Part shown: positions 7,485 to 16,003 of the stretch, piece by piece
Layout of the letters: each line of letters starts with the position of its first letter
Position numbering within the stretch: position 1 is the first letter of the stretch
Assembly: GCF_030053595.1 (NCBI RefSeq)
Contig: NZ_JASGBQ010000026.1
Location: forward strand, 1-43,170
Reading direction: 5' to 3'
Source: Fusibacillus kribbianus
Lineage (GTDB): Bacteria; Bacillota; Clostridia; Lachnospirales; Lachnospiraceae
Length of the DNA stretch: 43,170 nucleotides
Made by a program: the position numbers and the translations under genes
The notes under the pieces: generated by a model
Database searches by the model: none
What the model was told of the DNA's origin: nothing
What the model saw: the letters and a program-made list of their open reading frames with translations, nothing else

Positions 7485-8177
7485 TTATTCAACGGTGTTT
7501 CTAGCCAAATCATCGGCCCAATTATTGGGGCGCTGATCCAATACGTATGGAGTCATCTGAGAACCCATTGCCACTCTTCGTTCCCGATCCTTCACGATCC
7601 ACTCATCCAGCGTGAGCGGCACATAATCAGAAAACATGCAGAAGCAGTTGATCATGTTGCAGGGGATTCGCTGAGCTCCGTGTTCGGAACGGCGAATCCG
7701 GCTTCTTGTATCCTGTATATAATCATTGACCAGAACCTCGTCGTAGGTATTGTGCACGTGCCCATAAAGCATATATGCTCTCGGATTTCCGTCCTGATCC
7801 ACCCGGTTCTGTCCATTGTAGCAGAACACAGGATAATGAGACAGGATGATCTTGCGCTTATTATCGTTCAATTCCTTATAATGCTCGATCCAGCCAAACA
7901 GACTGCGGTCAAAGCTTTTGTCGCTCAGGAATCTGTCATGATTCCCAACGATCAGATATTTCCGGCCGTTGAGCTGTTTCAGGATCTCTTCCGTTTCCTG
8001 GGCTTTTCCGATGGAAAAATCGCCAAGGACGACCACCTCATCCTGTTTCCTGACCCGCGAATTCCATTGGCTGATCATGTACTGATGCATGTCTTCCACA
8101 GATGAAAACCCGCGGTGATCCATGGAAGTATTCAAATTTCCATGATAGAAATGAAGGTCTGAAATGTAGTATCGCAT
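7485..8177 (-). CDS. Calcineurin-like metallophosphoesterase
   Basis: 230 residues starting at MRYYISDLHFYHGN (ATG 8177, four codons inside the longest frame). Metal-binding blocks in order: SDLHFYH, VLGDFSIG, VGNHDRF, LSHYPVF and LYGHVHNTY. This is the full set for a dinuclear phosphoesterase. The gene ends 10 bp before the ArsC-like start, so the three genes probably form one transcript. The family includes nucleotide and RNA phosphatases; the substrate cannot be read from the sequence. Confidence 0.88.
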   Translation of the reverse strand: MRYYISDLHFYHGNLNTSMDHRGFSSVEDMHQYMISQWNSRVRKQDEVVVLGDFSIGKAQETEEILKQLNGRKYLIVGNHDRFLSDKSFDRSLFGWIEHYKELNDNKRKIILSHYPVFCYNGQNRVDQDGNPRAYMLYGHVHNTYDEVLVNDYIQDTRSRIRRSEHGAQRIPCNMINCFCMFSDYVPLTLDEWIVKDRERRVAMGSQMTPYVLDQRPNNWADDLARNTVE

Positions 8178-8296
8178 AGTTAAGCACACCTTCCCTTCCC
8201 CTGTAATGCTTCATAAAGCTCTGCCGCTTCCAATAATATTAAACGAATTCCGATCCCCGGCACGTTGCTTCTGCTCATACAAACACACTCAAAACC

Positions 8297-8623
8297 TCAT
8301 GCCGTCAGGTCATAGCTTTCACCGATCATCCGTTTTATATCCTCCTCCGGAATCGTTCCGTTCAATATAATAGAATTCCAGTGAGTCTTATTCATATGAT
8401 AGGCCGGTATCACTGCTGAAAATGTATTTCTCCAGAAATCCCGCCACTCCGGATCTACTTTCACATTGATCCAGGTGCACCCGTTCCTTTCATATATAAA
8501 CGCAAATGTCTTCTTGTTCTTCGTATGACGCATTACCGTCCAATTGTCATCATGAAAAGGGTAATCCTCATAAACTCCCGCAAAAGAACGACAAAATGCA
8601 ATCGCTTCCTGTCTTGTTTTCAT
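8297..8623 (-). CDS. MmcQ/YjbR family protein
   Basis: 108 residues with the family pattern: MKTRQEAIAFCRSFAGVYEDYPFHDDNWTVMRH, a central KKTFAFIYERNGCTWINVKVDP strand pair and a C-terminal YHMNKTHWNSIILNGTIPEEDIKRMIGESYDL. The fold is CyaY-like/double-wing and is often described as DNA-binding, but function is not established. It starts 5 bp after the stop of the upstream 70-residue gene, suggesting cotranscription. Confidence 0.88.
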   Translation of the reverse strand: MKTRQEAIAFCRSFAGVYEDYPFHDDNWTVMRHTKNKKTFAFIYERNGCTWINVKVDPEWRDFWRNTFSAVIPAYHMNKTHWNSIILNGTIPEEDIKRMIGESYDLTA

Positions 8624-8627
8624 CTGC

Positions 8628-8840
8628 TTACCCCTTCACCAGCTTTCCCTGCTCATCAAAGCTCACCTGATCACCCACATTGATCTGCCGGTCGTAGAGC
8701 ATCCGGTCCGGCTGACGGACAACAGTCTGCTCGCCGGAGGGCTCCTGCAGAATGACTACCGCCATCACCGGCGTCCCAGCCGCGCGCTCTTCGCAGCCAA
8801 AATCCAGATCCTCATCAATTCGAACCACCGAATACGTCAT
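8628..8840 (-). CDS. Conserved-looking small protein of unknown function
   Basis: 70 residues from MTYSVVRIDEDLDFGCEERA (ATG 8840, with GGCGGTG upstream; a longer start at 8864 is possible). It has a compact beta-rich composition (PVMAVVILQEPSGEQTVVRQPDRMLYDRQINVGDQVSFDEQG) with no membrane segment or known motif. The final part resembles an OB/SH3-like turn pattern, but this is weak. It is immediately followed by the YjbR gene. I do not recognise a named family. Confidence 0.65.
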   Translation of the reverse strand: MTYSVVRIDEDLDFGCEERAAGTPVMAVVILQEPSGEQTVVRQPDRMLYDRQINVGDQVSFDEQGKLVKG

Positions 8841-8886
8841 ACTGTTCACCGCCCATTCTATCAAAAATTATACTACATTTATTCTG

Positions 8887-8934
8887 TTAAACCAGGATGC
8901 CTGTGCAGTGGTCGCATTCGTGCTGAAGCATCCT
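8887..8934 (-). pseudogene. Peptide deformylase C-terminal scrap
   Basis: The minus strand encodes RMLQHECDHCTGILV then a stop, matching the HExxH metal motif and end of peptide deformylase. No upstream deformylase sequence remains: the same frame meets TGA and TAG within 15 bases. It is a gene tail stranded between two live genes. Confidence 0.55.
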
Positions 8935-8952
8935 TCATAATCGGCCCTACCA

Positions 8953-9432
8953 TTACTCTGCCTCCTCCGGAATCCGGCAGACATCGATCCAGTCCTTGCT
9001 GCCGGACAACTGCTCCAGCTCCTCCGGGGTCAGTTCCACCGCACTGCTGGCACTGCCGCAGGCCGGATAGACCTTCTCGAACCGTTTCAGCGACTCATCC
9101 AGATACACGTCCACACCGGCTTTGATCCCGAAGGGGCATACGCCTCCCACATCGTGTCCGATCAGAGTATGAACCTCTTCCGCCGTCAGCATCTTGGCCT
9201 TCTTATGGAAAAATCCTTTAAATTTACCGTTGTTGATCTTGGCATCGCCGGCGCACAGGATCATCACCGGCTGCTCCTCCACCATGAAGGTCAGGGATTT
9301 TGCAATGCGGGCCGGTTCTGTTCCCACCGCGATTGCCGCCAGCTCTACAGTGGCACTGGACACATCAAACGTCTGTACCCGATCTCCATATCCTTTCCTT
9401 TGTAAATAAGCAAATGCCTCTTCATATGCCAT
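8953..9432 (-). CDS. YbaK/EbsC-family aminoacyl-tRNA deacylase-like protein
   Basis: 159 residues, the normal size for a free-standing YbaK/ProX editing domain. Visible blocks: GTEPARIAKSLTFMVEEQPVMILCAGDAKINNGKFKGFF, with the conserved Lys in the AKSLTF strand, HDVGGVCPFGIKAGVDVYLDESLKRFEKVYPACGS and the closing ELTPEELEQLSG. Family members hydrolyse mischarged tRNAs such as Cys-tRNA(Pro); the exact specificity of this branch is not known. A consensus-like promoter lies 25-53 bp upstream. Start is the ATG at 9432. Confidence 0.9.
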   Translation of the reverse strand: MAYEEAFAYLQRKGYGDRVQTFDVSSATVELAAIAVGTEPARIAKSLTFMVEEQPVMILCAGDAKINNGKFKGFFHKKAKMLTAEEVHTLIGHDVGGVCPFGIKAGVDVYLDESLKRFEKVYPACGSASSAVELTPEELEQLSGSKDWIDVCRIPEEAE

Positions 9433-9456
9433 TGGTTCTCATTCCTTTCCTATTAT

Positions 9457-9485
9457 AGAATATATATTGTTATCTGCTTTGTCAA
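9457..9485 (-). promoter_or_regulatory. Promoter of the ybaK-like gene
   Basis: TTGACA (9485-9480), 17-bp spacer, TATTCT (9462-9457) on the minus strand. A TATAAT sits slightly further down but is 22 bp from the -35. Confidence 0.65.
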
Positions 9486-9486
9486 T

Positions 9487-10075
9487 CGATGGATTGTCGC
9501 ATTCCTGACGAAAATGCAGCCGCCGCGCCGCACTGATCTCATTTGGTTCCTTGTCTCAGGCGGAGTTGGATTCTTCCTTTATATGATTGCGTTCAATCAG
9601 GGGCAGGCCACTGTAACTGCTGCTACGGGAAGTGTTGTTATCGCCACTGTTCCAGTCATTACAGCTCTCCTGGCGAGATTCCTCTACCGGGAAAACCTAC
9701 ACCGCCTTACAAACTTCTACCTATAGTATTTTCTTCGGAACGCTGCTGTTGGCAATTTTTGCACCAGCCTCATTCCAGGAAATTGCCGATGCCCCTGCCA
9801 TTCAGTATCTTTATCTTGCCATCCTGGGTGTTTATTCAAGCGCTGCCGCATACGTTTCCTGGGCCAAAGCATTTTCTAAAGCAAAGCAAACATCACAGGT
9901 CAGCAACTATATGTTCGTCACCCCTTTTTTGACAAGCGTTCTTGGTTTCCTGATTGTGGGCGAAATACCAGACCATGCAACCTTATGCGGCGGCGGGATC
10001 ATCCTTATCGGAATCTTGATTTTTAATATATTTCCCCTTGCCATCATATATATAACAGTGGGGGTGATAATTTGA
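9487..10075 (+). pseudogene. EamA/DMT-family transporter remnant
   Basis: The first frame (to about 9726) gives FLTKMQPPRRTDLIWFLVSGGVGFFLYMIAFNQGQATVTAATGSVV..., the middle of an EamA repeat, and breaks after FLYREN. Sequence matching the second repeat then resumes in another frame as TYTALQTSTYSIFFGTLLLAIF and runs to LCGGGIILIGILIFNIF. The N-terminal helices are missing and roughly 50 codons between the two parts appear deleted as well as frameshifted. It cannot make a working ten-helix exporter. Its last codons overlap the TTG start of the DUF6512 gene. Confidence 0.8.
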
Positions 10076-10575
10076 ATCCATTGAAACGGTACACAATTGC
10101 AGGCGTTCTCTTTACCCTGACCGTGGGAACGCTTCTGCATTTCACCTATGAATGGTCCGGCTGCAATGTGCTTGTCAGCATCGTATCCGCCGTCAATGAA
10201 TCGGTATGGGAACATATGAAACTGATCTTTTTTCCAATACTGTTCTGCTCTTTTTATTTGAACAGGAAACTAAAAAAGGACTATCCTTGCATCTCATCCG
10301 CCCTGAACTTCAGCATTTTGCTTGGCACACTTTTGATTCCTGTGATATTTTATACCTATTCCGGAATTCTGGGGTACAACACGTTAGTTTTGGACATTGG
10401 CACCTTTTTCATCAGTGTTCTGGCAGCTTTTTATGCCGTTTATAAGCTGGCTCTCTCCTGTCAGCTGCAGCGCTTCCGGATTCCTCTGGGTCTGGCTGTA
10501 ATCCTTCTCGCCGTGTGTTTTACAGTCTTTACGTTTGCTCCGCCCTCAGGTGGGATCTTCACAGATCCCACCTGA
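10072..10575 (+). CDS. DUF6512-type membrane protein
   Basis: 167 residues from a TTG start preceded by GGGGGTG. About five hydrophobic segments: residues 8-24, 48-62, 78-98, 103-123 and 137-155. The polar motif YEWSGCNVLVSIVSAVNESVWEHMK between the first two segments and the end FAPPSGGIFTDPT are what I associate with the DUF6512 family, of unknown function. It ends earlier than I would expect after DPT, so the tail may be slightly clipped. The gene overlaps the broken EamA gene by four bases and may depend on its translation. Confidence 0.75.
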   Translation: MNPLKRYTIAGVLFTLTVGTLLHFTYEWSGCNVLVSIVSAVNESVWEHMKLIFFPILFCSFYLNRKLKKDYPCISSALNFSILLGTLLIPVIFYTYSGILGYNTLVLDIGTFFISVLAAFYAVYKLALSCQLQRFRIPLGLAVILLAVCFTVFTFAPPSGGIFTDPT

Positions 10576-10586
10576 CATCATTCCGA

Positions 10587-10827
10587 CTAGTTGAAAAGCA
10601 AAATCACCAGTACGGCCACCATACCAAGCGGGCAAAGGACAGACGCCAACGCAAGCAGAATCCATTTCCACCAGTTTGACGGCGCACTGGAGCCCGACGG
10701 CGATATCCAGTTGAATATTTATCATGTACTGTCCTGCATTCTTGTAAAATTCTGCCTGCTGCATGGCAAATGTCATCCAGTCATTTTCTCTTCCGTCAAA
10801 TACTGTCATCTTTGTTACATATTCCAA
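10587..10827 (-). pseudogene. Frameshifted remnant of a small membrane protein
   Basis: One minus-strand frame reads EYVTKMTVFDGRENDWMTFAMQQAEFY down to INIQLDIA. The adjacent frame then reads SGSSAPSNWWKWILLALA and on through a typical membrane helix to a TAG at 10587. The natural product would be a soluble segment plus a C-terminal anchor joined by a one-base shift. No family recognised. Confidence 0.4.
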
Positions 10828-10901
10828 TTGGACTGAACCTTCTTTGCCTGTACAGATATGATTTTCTTTTCCGGATACTTAACGGTACCCCGCCGCTAAA
10901 T

Positions 10902-11165
10902 TCAATGTCTGCCGTTCTTTCTTCCTTTTCCTCCTCCGGCGGGAAGCTCGATCTCCTTGTACTCCAGTTCTCCGTTTATCACCGCATTCTCCAGGGTATT
11001 CTTTACCGCATTAATGATTCCGGCAGACGAATAGGTTGCCCCATACACCGTATCCACGTCAAGAGACTGACTGTTGATCACGCTGTCAATGACTGCAGGC
11101 CCCCGATCTGACGACCGCAAATACCGGATCAGCCGGCTGCAGTCGCCGTATCCCATCCTTCGCAT
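10902..11165 (-). pseudogene. FMN-binding domain remnant
   Basis: IDSVINSQSLDVDTVYGATYSSAGIINAVKNTLENAV is the C-terminal half of an FMN_bind domain, in which the Thr of the (S/T)GAT(Y/F)S motif takes a covalent FMN; here the motif reads VYGATYSS. The N-terminal half is missing and the residues before it (CSRLIRYLRSSDRGPA) look partly out of frame. No start signal was seen. The next gene begins 50 bp away on the other strand, so the front end was lost at this junction. Confidence 0.65.
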
Positions 11166-11214
11166 CCCACTTTACTGGATCGACATTTTGTGATAGCATA
11201 AGCTTAGGATACGA

Positions 11215-12933
11215 TTGCGTAAGCTCAGTATCCGACTATACGGAGGTAAACACAATGGGGGTTCTAAAACATCTGCTGTTGAAAAACTGCTGATCCTGTT
11301 TGTCTGTATCGCAGCTTTTCTGATTTTTTCCAGCCGGTTTCATGTAGGAACCGGAAGCCTGCCGGACAAGGTGTCCGAGGTTTCGGAGGGCTGGTACTAT
11401 ATCCAGGACGGACAGAAAATACCAGTAACGCTGTCCGCCTCCATCACCCTTGATTCCGATGAGGATCTGGTGCTTTACTGTGACGGCCTGACTGCCGAAA
11501 ATGCCGAACAGGTACTGACCACCCGCGGCGCCGTATACAGACTGAAAATCTCTGTCGGCAGTGAAACACTGTATCAGTACGACGATGCAGCGTTTCCGCG
11601 AAATGCCCAGATGGCCTCAAAGGTGAACTGTACCGCCCAGCTGCCCTCATCCTATGACGGAGAGGCGGTGTCCTTCACTTATGAAAATACGGATGGCCGT
11701 ACCTTCCATATTAAAGAAGTCTATGCAGGTACCCCTCTTAATGTATTTTTCTATCACTGCTCCAAAGATGCAGTCACATTGCTGACTGTTTTTGTGATGG
11801 CAATTCTTGCCGTGATCACCATAGGGATCTCTTTGTACCTGAAATACATGCATGTGCAGGAAAAGCGTTTTTCCGATATTGCATGGTTCCTTCTCTTTTG
11901 CGTCTGCTGGTTTCTGACGGATTCATCCCTTGCTCAGATCCTGGGCGGCTCCTCACCTGTGATCCGCTATATCTCCTTTTATGCCTTTATGCTGCTGGCC
12001 GTCCCCATGCTTCATTTTATCAAAAATACGGAAAGCATGAAAAACTGTCCTGTCATCGACGTTATCATCTGGCTTTTTTATGGAAATGCGATCCTTCAGA
12101 GCATCCTCAACTATTTCGGAATATTCGACTTTGTGGATATGCTGTTCCTTACCCATCTGCTCCTGTTCGGAGGAAGCGGGGTGCTGATGGTGCTTCTGAT
12201 ATCGGCTTACAAGAAGGATAAAAACCGGGAGCTTTTCTCCATTCTGATCTCCTTTGCAGTCGTAGCGGGCGGAGGCGTCATCTCTCTGATCCTGTACTGG
12301 CTCCTTAAGATTTCCCATTATGAAACATTCTTTGAGTTGGGAATCGTCGTATTTATCGTCCTTCTGATCCGAATTCTTGTCGTTACCATGGTACAGAACC
12401 TGAAATTCAAGACAGAGACCATGGTATACCAGCGGCTGGCAAAAGAGGATTCCATGACCGGTCTGGAAAACAGACGGGCATTTGACGAGCTTTTAGAGAA
12501 GCTGGAAAAAAATTTAAGCTCCTATCAAAATCTTTATCTGATCTTCATGGATCTGAATCAGCTGAAAATAATCAATGACACCCACGAACACCACGCAGGC
12601 GACGAAGTGATCATTGCCACTGCCCGCTGCATCGAAAAAGCCTTCGGTTCCATGGGAACCTGCTTCCGTCTCGGCGGGGACGAATTCTGTGCAGTTCTTC
12701 CCAACAGTGCTTTGTCCGGGCATCAGCTGTCAGCGCGTCTGGATGAAGAGATCCGGCTGTACAACAGCATCGGCAGCAAGTATCAGATTTCCCTGTCCAG
12801 GGGGATCAGCAACATCCGGGACAACAGCGGAAACCTGAAAACCGTCAGCGACTGGAAACAGGAAGCCGACCTGAACATGTATCACAATAAGGGCTGGACC
12901 AAAAATACAGAGCTGGGGAGGACGAAACGATGA
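11215..12933 (+). CDS. Membrane diguanylate cyclase (7TM-type sensor + GGDEF), start region disturbed
   Basis: N-terminal signal/TM segment, a ~150-residue extracytoplasmic beta domain, about seven membrane helices (nt 11770-12400), then a GGDEF domain with RLGGDEFCAV (motif at 12673-12687). No RxxD inhibitory site is visible just before it. The family makes c-di-GMP from GTP. The best ribosome site (GGAGG, then ATG at 11255) is in the wrong frame: it gives 12 codons and a stop. One extra G in the run 11257-11261 would join it to the protein. The open frame itself begins at a TTG at 11215 with an AGGA upstream. So expression may need the weak TTG start, or the gene may be off. It overlaps the next gene by ATGA. 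Confidence 0.8.
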   Translation: MRKLSIRLYGGKHNGGSKTSAVEKLLILFVCIAAFLIFSSRFHVGTGSLPDKVSEVSEGWYYIQDGQKIPVTLSASITLDSDEDLVLYCDGLTAENAEQVLTTRGAVYRLKISVGSETLYQYDDAAFPRNAQMASKVNCTAQLPSSYDGEAVSFTYENTDGRTFHIKEVYAGTPLNVFFYHCSKDAVTLLTVFVMAILAVITIGISLYLKYMHVQEKRFSDIAWFLLFCVCWFLTDSSLAQILGGSSPVIRYISFYAFMLLAVPMLHFIKNTESMKNCPVIDVIIWLFYGNAILQSILNYFGIFDFVDMLFLTHLLLFGGSGVLMVLLISAYKKDKNRELFSILISFAVVAGGGVISLILYWLLKISHYETFFELGIVVFIVLLIRILVVTMVQNLKFKTETMVYQRLAKEDSMTGLENRRAFDELLEKLEKNLSSYQNLYLIFMDLNQLKIINDTHEHHAGDEVIIATARCIEKAFGSMGTCFRLGGDEFCAVLPNSALSGHQLSARLDEEIRLYNSIGSKYQISLSRGISNIRDNSGNLKTVSDWKQEADLNMYHNKGWTKNTELGRTKR

Positions 12934-14852
12934 CATACAATCTGGATTTTCTCATCGCATCCCTGATCTTTCTGCTTCTCATCCTGTATCACTTTATAAA
13001 CCGCAGAAAGCTGGAGGATTCAACCAACCGTCTTTTTCGCCTGTTCATTCTCCTGGGGATCACAGACATTGCCTTTGACATTATCACCACCATGCTCATT
13101 GCTTCTCCAAACCCGGAGCTTTCGGAGATCACCGCCCTGATGCTGACCATATTTTACATTCTTCAGGTACTGGTTCCCTATGCGCTGGTTTTGTATGCCC
13201 ATTCCCTGTGCAGGACATTTTCCGGACAGGATTCCCGAATTTCCATCGTTCTCCTGTCTATCCCCGCCATGGTTATGGCGGTCATGGTGCTCCTAAACTT
13301 CTGGTCCGGGTTCTTTTTTACCATTGATGTAAACGGCGATTATATACGTGGCCCGCTTTATCTTGTCATGTACGGCTATGCCGGTTTTTACGGAATCATC
13401 GTCTTCATCTACAGCTTGTTTCATTACCGGAAGCTGGGCTCTAAAAACTTCGGTATCATCTGTGAATTTCTCACCATCATGGTGGTCTGCGTTACCGTCC
13501 AGGGCATATGGAATGAGACGCTGACGACAGGGCTGGGGCTGGGGCTGGGCATTACCGTGTTCTATCTGACCATCAACAATCCTTCCGATTATATTGACTG
13601 GCTCACAGAGGATTTCAATATTCAGAGCCTGATCGGATGCCTCCGGGAATACTTCCGGCACAAAAAGAAATTTCATGTAATTGCTCTGAACATTCTGGAT
13701 CTGAAGCAGGTCAATATGCTCTTCGGACTTCGATTCGGCGATCAGTTCCTGTGCGAGATCTCAAAAAAGCTTCATGAGATCCTGCAGACGCCCTATGTTT
13801 TCCGGGTCTCCAGCAAACGGTTTCTGCTGCTCACCTGCTCTCTCAGCGAATATGCACGGGTGCGGGACGAAATACAGAAGCTGTTTGATTCCTCCATTTC
13901 TGTGAACGGAGAAGTGATCCGGCTCCATGCTGACATCTGCGGCATCATTGATGCCCAGACACTGGGAAACAGCGATAACCTCCTTGCCTACATGGATCAT
14001 CTGATTTCCTTGTCGCCGTCCTCCGCAGACACACTTTTGATTCAGAATGACGAAAATACCATGAAGAATTTCCGTTATAATCAGGAAATCAAGCGGTTTC
14101 TGCGTACCGCCATTGCGGATGATCTCTTTGAGGTCCATTATCAGCCGGTCTATTCTCTGGGAAAGAAGGATTATGTGACCATGGAAGCCCTGAGCCGTCT
14201 GAAACATCCCGACTTTGGCCCCGTCCCTCCGGACGTATTTATCACCATTGCAGAGAGGAGCGGACAGATCGCCCAGATCGGACTGCTCCAATTTCGCCGT
14301 GTCTGTACCTTCGTAAAAGAGCACCCTGAGCTGCTTACCAGGATCGACCACATCAATTTTAACCTGTCTCCAGCAGAGCTTCTGCGGGAAGGCTACAGCC
14401 GGCAGATCATAGATACCATACGGGAATTTTCCCTTCCCTTCTCCTTCTTCCAGCTGGAGATCACAGAGACCGTGGCCACAGAATACAGCGATATTCTTTA
14501 CCGGCTTGCCGATTAGCTCAATGAATACGGGATCAGACTCAGCCTGGATGATTTCGAATCCAGCTATGCCAATCTAAACACCGTGCTGCGGCTTCCTTTT
14601 TCCTGCATTAAACTGGACCGCTCTCTTCTGAACGGAATTTCGGAAGATAAAAGGACAGAATTATTCTATCAAAATATTGTTGCCGCTTTAATAAGCATGG
14701 GATATGACGTGATTTCCGAAGGAGTAGAAGACAAGAAAGAGATCGGGCTTTTAAAAGAGCTCGGGGTGGACATGATGCAGGGCTATTATTATTCAAAGCC
14801 TTTGCCTCCCGAAGAACTGCTCCGGCTGTTATACGATTCTGAAGAAGCATAA
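12930..14852 (+). pseudogene. Membrane GGDEF-EAL protein interrupted by an in-frame TAG
   Basis: Seven or eight membrane helices (residues 8-215), a degenerate GGDEF domain whose motif reads SSKRF (294-298), then an EAL phosphodiesterase domain with MEALSRLKHP (E419), NFNLSP (N478) and QLEITE (E510). TAG at 14514-14516 stops the frame after RLAD. The same frame continues LNEYGIRLSLDDFESSYANL, IKLDRS and VISEGVEDKKE to 14852, keeping the remaining metal-binding residues. One base change restores a 640-residue protein. Family role: hydrolysis of c-di-GMP. As written it is inactive unless the TAG is suppressed. It is coupled to the upstream cyclase by a stop/start overlap. Confidence 0.88.
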
Positions 14853-14865
14853 CAGGCGATTCAGC

Positions 14866-14918
14866 GGGGATGCTGCAAAAGTAGATTTATGTGATCTGCC
14901 GAGCAGCATCCCTCTTTT
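14866..14918 (+). terminator. Terminator of the c-di-GMP gene pair
   Basis: GGGATGCTGC pairs with GCAGCATCCC across a ~25-nt loop, followed by TCTTTTC. Confidence 0.65.
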
Positions 14919-14952
14919 CAAGTCTACAGCCGTACTGCTCTAAATAAAACAA

Positions 14953-15086
14953 GGGGGCATTAAGCCCCCTCTCACACCACCATATATGCCGCTCAGCATA
15001 CGGCGTTTCATCGGTTCATCAGTTCACCATAACTTCAAAGCATGACGCTCATTGTAATAATCATGACAGCTCATTAGTCCGGCTTT
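14953..15086 (-). mobile_element. Group II intron 3'-end relic (domains V-VI)
   Basis: Read on the minus strand: a possible 20-codon tail of the intron-encoded protein (KAGLMSCHDYYNERHALKLW, stop at 15024), then GATGAACCGATGAAACGCCGTATGC, written here as the start of a domain V-like hairpin (CGCCGT/ATGGTG lower stem, ATGC/GCAT upper stem, two-base bulge; about 14977-15009). GGTGTGAGA and a domain VI-like stem GGGGGC-TTAAT-GCCCCC (14953-14970) follow. The order and spacing are those of a bacterial group II intron end. The reverse transcriptase body and 5' domains are gone. It sits directly after the ABC permease stop codon. Confidence 0.6.
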
Positions 15087-15100
15087 GGTGAACACTCCCT

Positions 15101-16003
15101 TTATTTTCGCCTCCGCCCCAGAAGTACATTCAATCCCACGTAAATGGAGATGGCAAGGACAATGGCTCCGACCAGAATCAGGTACATATGGCCAAGCTCC
15201 ACCTTTTCTCCGAAGAAGTAAAGATTGCAGTCCACGCTGTCCCGGATGGCCTCCACCACTTCCGCCGGAAAGTTCTGATTTCCCATCTCCTCAAAGACGC
15301 CCCGCAGAGCATGATTGCGAAGAAGCGAAGTTCCGTAGGTGCCGGGCAGGAAAGAGATCACCTTCTGAAGGCCCGGGGAGAACTGGGAGATGGGCATGTA
15401 AGCCCCGCAGATAAACCCATAGCCTGCACTGACAATGGTTCCCACCGCCGACGCCTGCCCGTTGGTGGACAAAGGGAAGTTGACGCAGGAGGAGAGAGCC
15501 GTTCCGAACAATACCAGAAGGAACACATCCAGGAAAAGCGCCAGCACATCCCCGGCAGTCAGATACCAGCCGACATAAGAAAGATACCCCAGGCAAACGC
15601 CTGTTGCAGCCACACAGATCAGCAAAGTCGAAATAAGAGTGGACAGGTAATAGCTGAGCGCCACAGTACCGCTTTTCACAGGGGAGATCGCAATATCCCG
15701 TCTGGCTCCTGTGATCTTATCCTGAACCATCAGAAGGTTAGAACAGAAGGCCACGGTTACACAGCTGACTGCCAAAAGCGAGGATACCAGCTCGCCGCCC
15801 ACACAGCCGCCGATGAGCTTATCCGGCACGGTGGCTCCTGCCGCCGACAGCGCCCCCCGGAAAGTGTCCTCATAGACATTGCTGAGAAAAGTTCCGTAAA
15901 GCACCAGAAGGATCAGCGGTGTGATCAGAGAAGTGAAAAACATGCCCCTGTCCTTAAAATATAATTTGGTATTGCGCTTGACAAGCGCAGTCAGTCCTGT
16001 CAT
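15101..16003 (-). CDS. ABC-2 type transporter permease
   Basis: 300 residues with six hydrophobic segments: near 22-40, a large extracytoplasmic stretch to 75, then 76-95, 110-135, 145-170, 180-205 and 270-292. The layout and LSPG-like exit motif region (QFSPGLQKVISFLPGTYGTSLLR) are those of DrrB/NodJ-type ABC-2 exporters. It overlaps the ATPase gene by four bases, so the two form a translationally coupled two-gene exporter. The cargo (drug, lipid or polysaccharide) cannot be told. Confidence 0.9.
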   Translation of the reverse strand: MTGLTALVKRNTKLYFKDRGMFFTSLITPLILLVLYGTFLSNVYEDTFRGALSAAGATVPDKLIGGCVGGELVSSLLAVSCVTVAFCSNLLMVQDKITGARRDIAISPVKSGTVALSYYLSTLISTLLICVAATGVCLGYLSYVGWYLTAGDVLALFLDVFLLVLFGTALSSCVNFPLSTNGQASAVGTIVSAGYGFICGAYMPISQFSPGLQKVISFLPGTYGTSLLRNHALRGVFEEMGNQNFPAEVVEAIRDSVDCNLYFFGEKVELGHMYLILVGAIVLAISIYVGLNVLLGRRRK

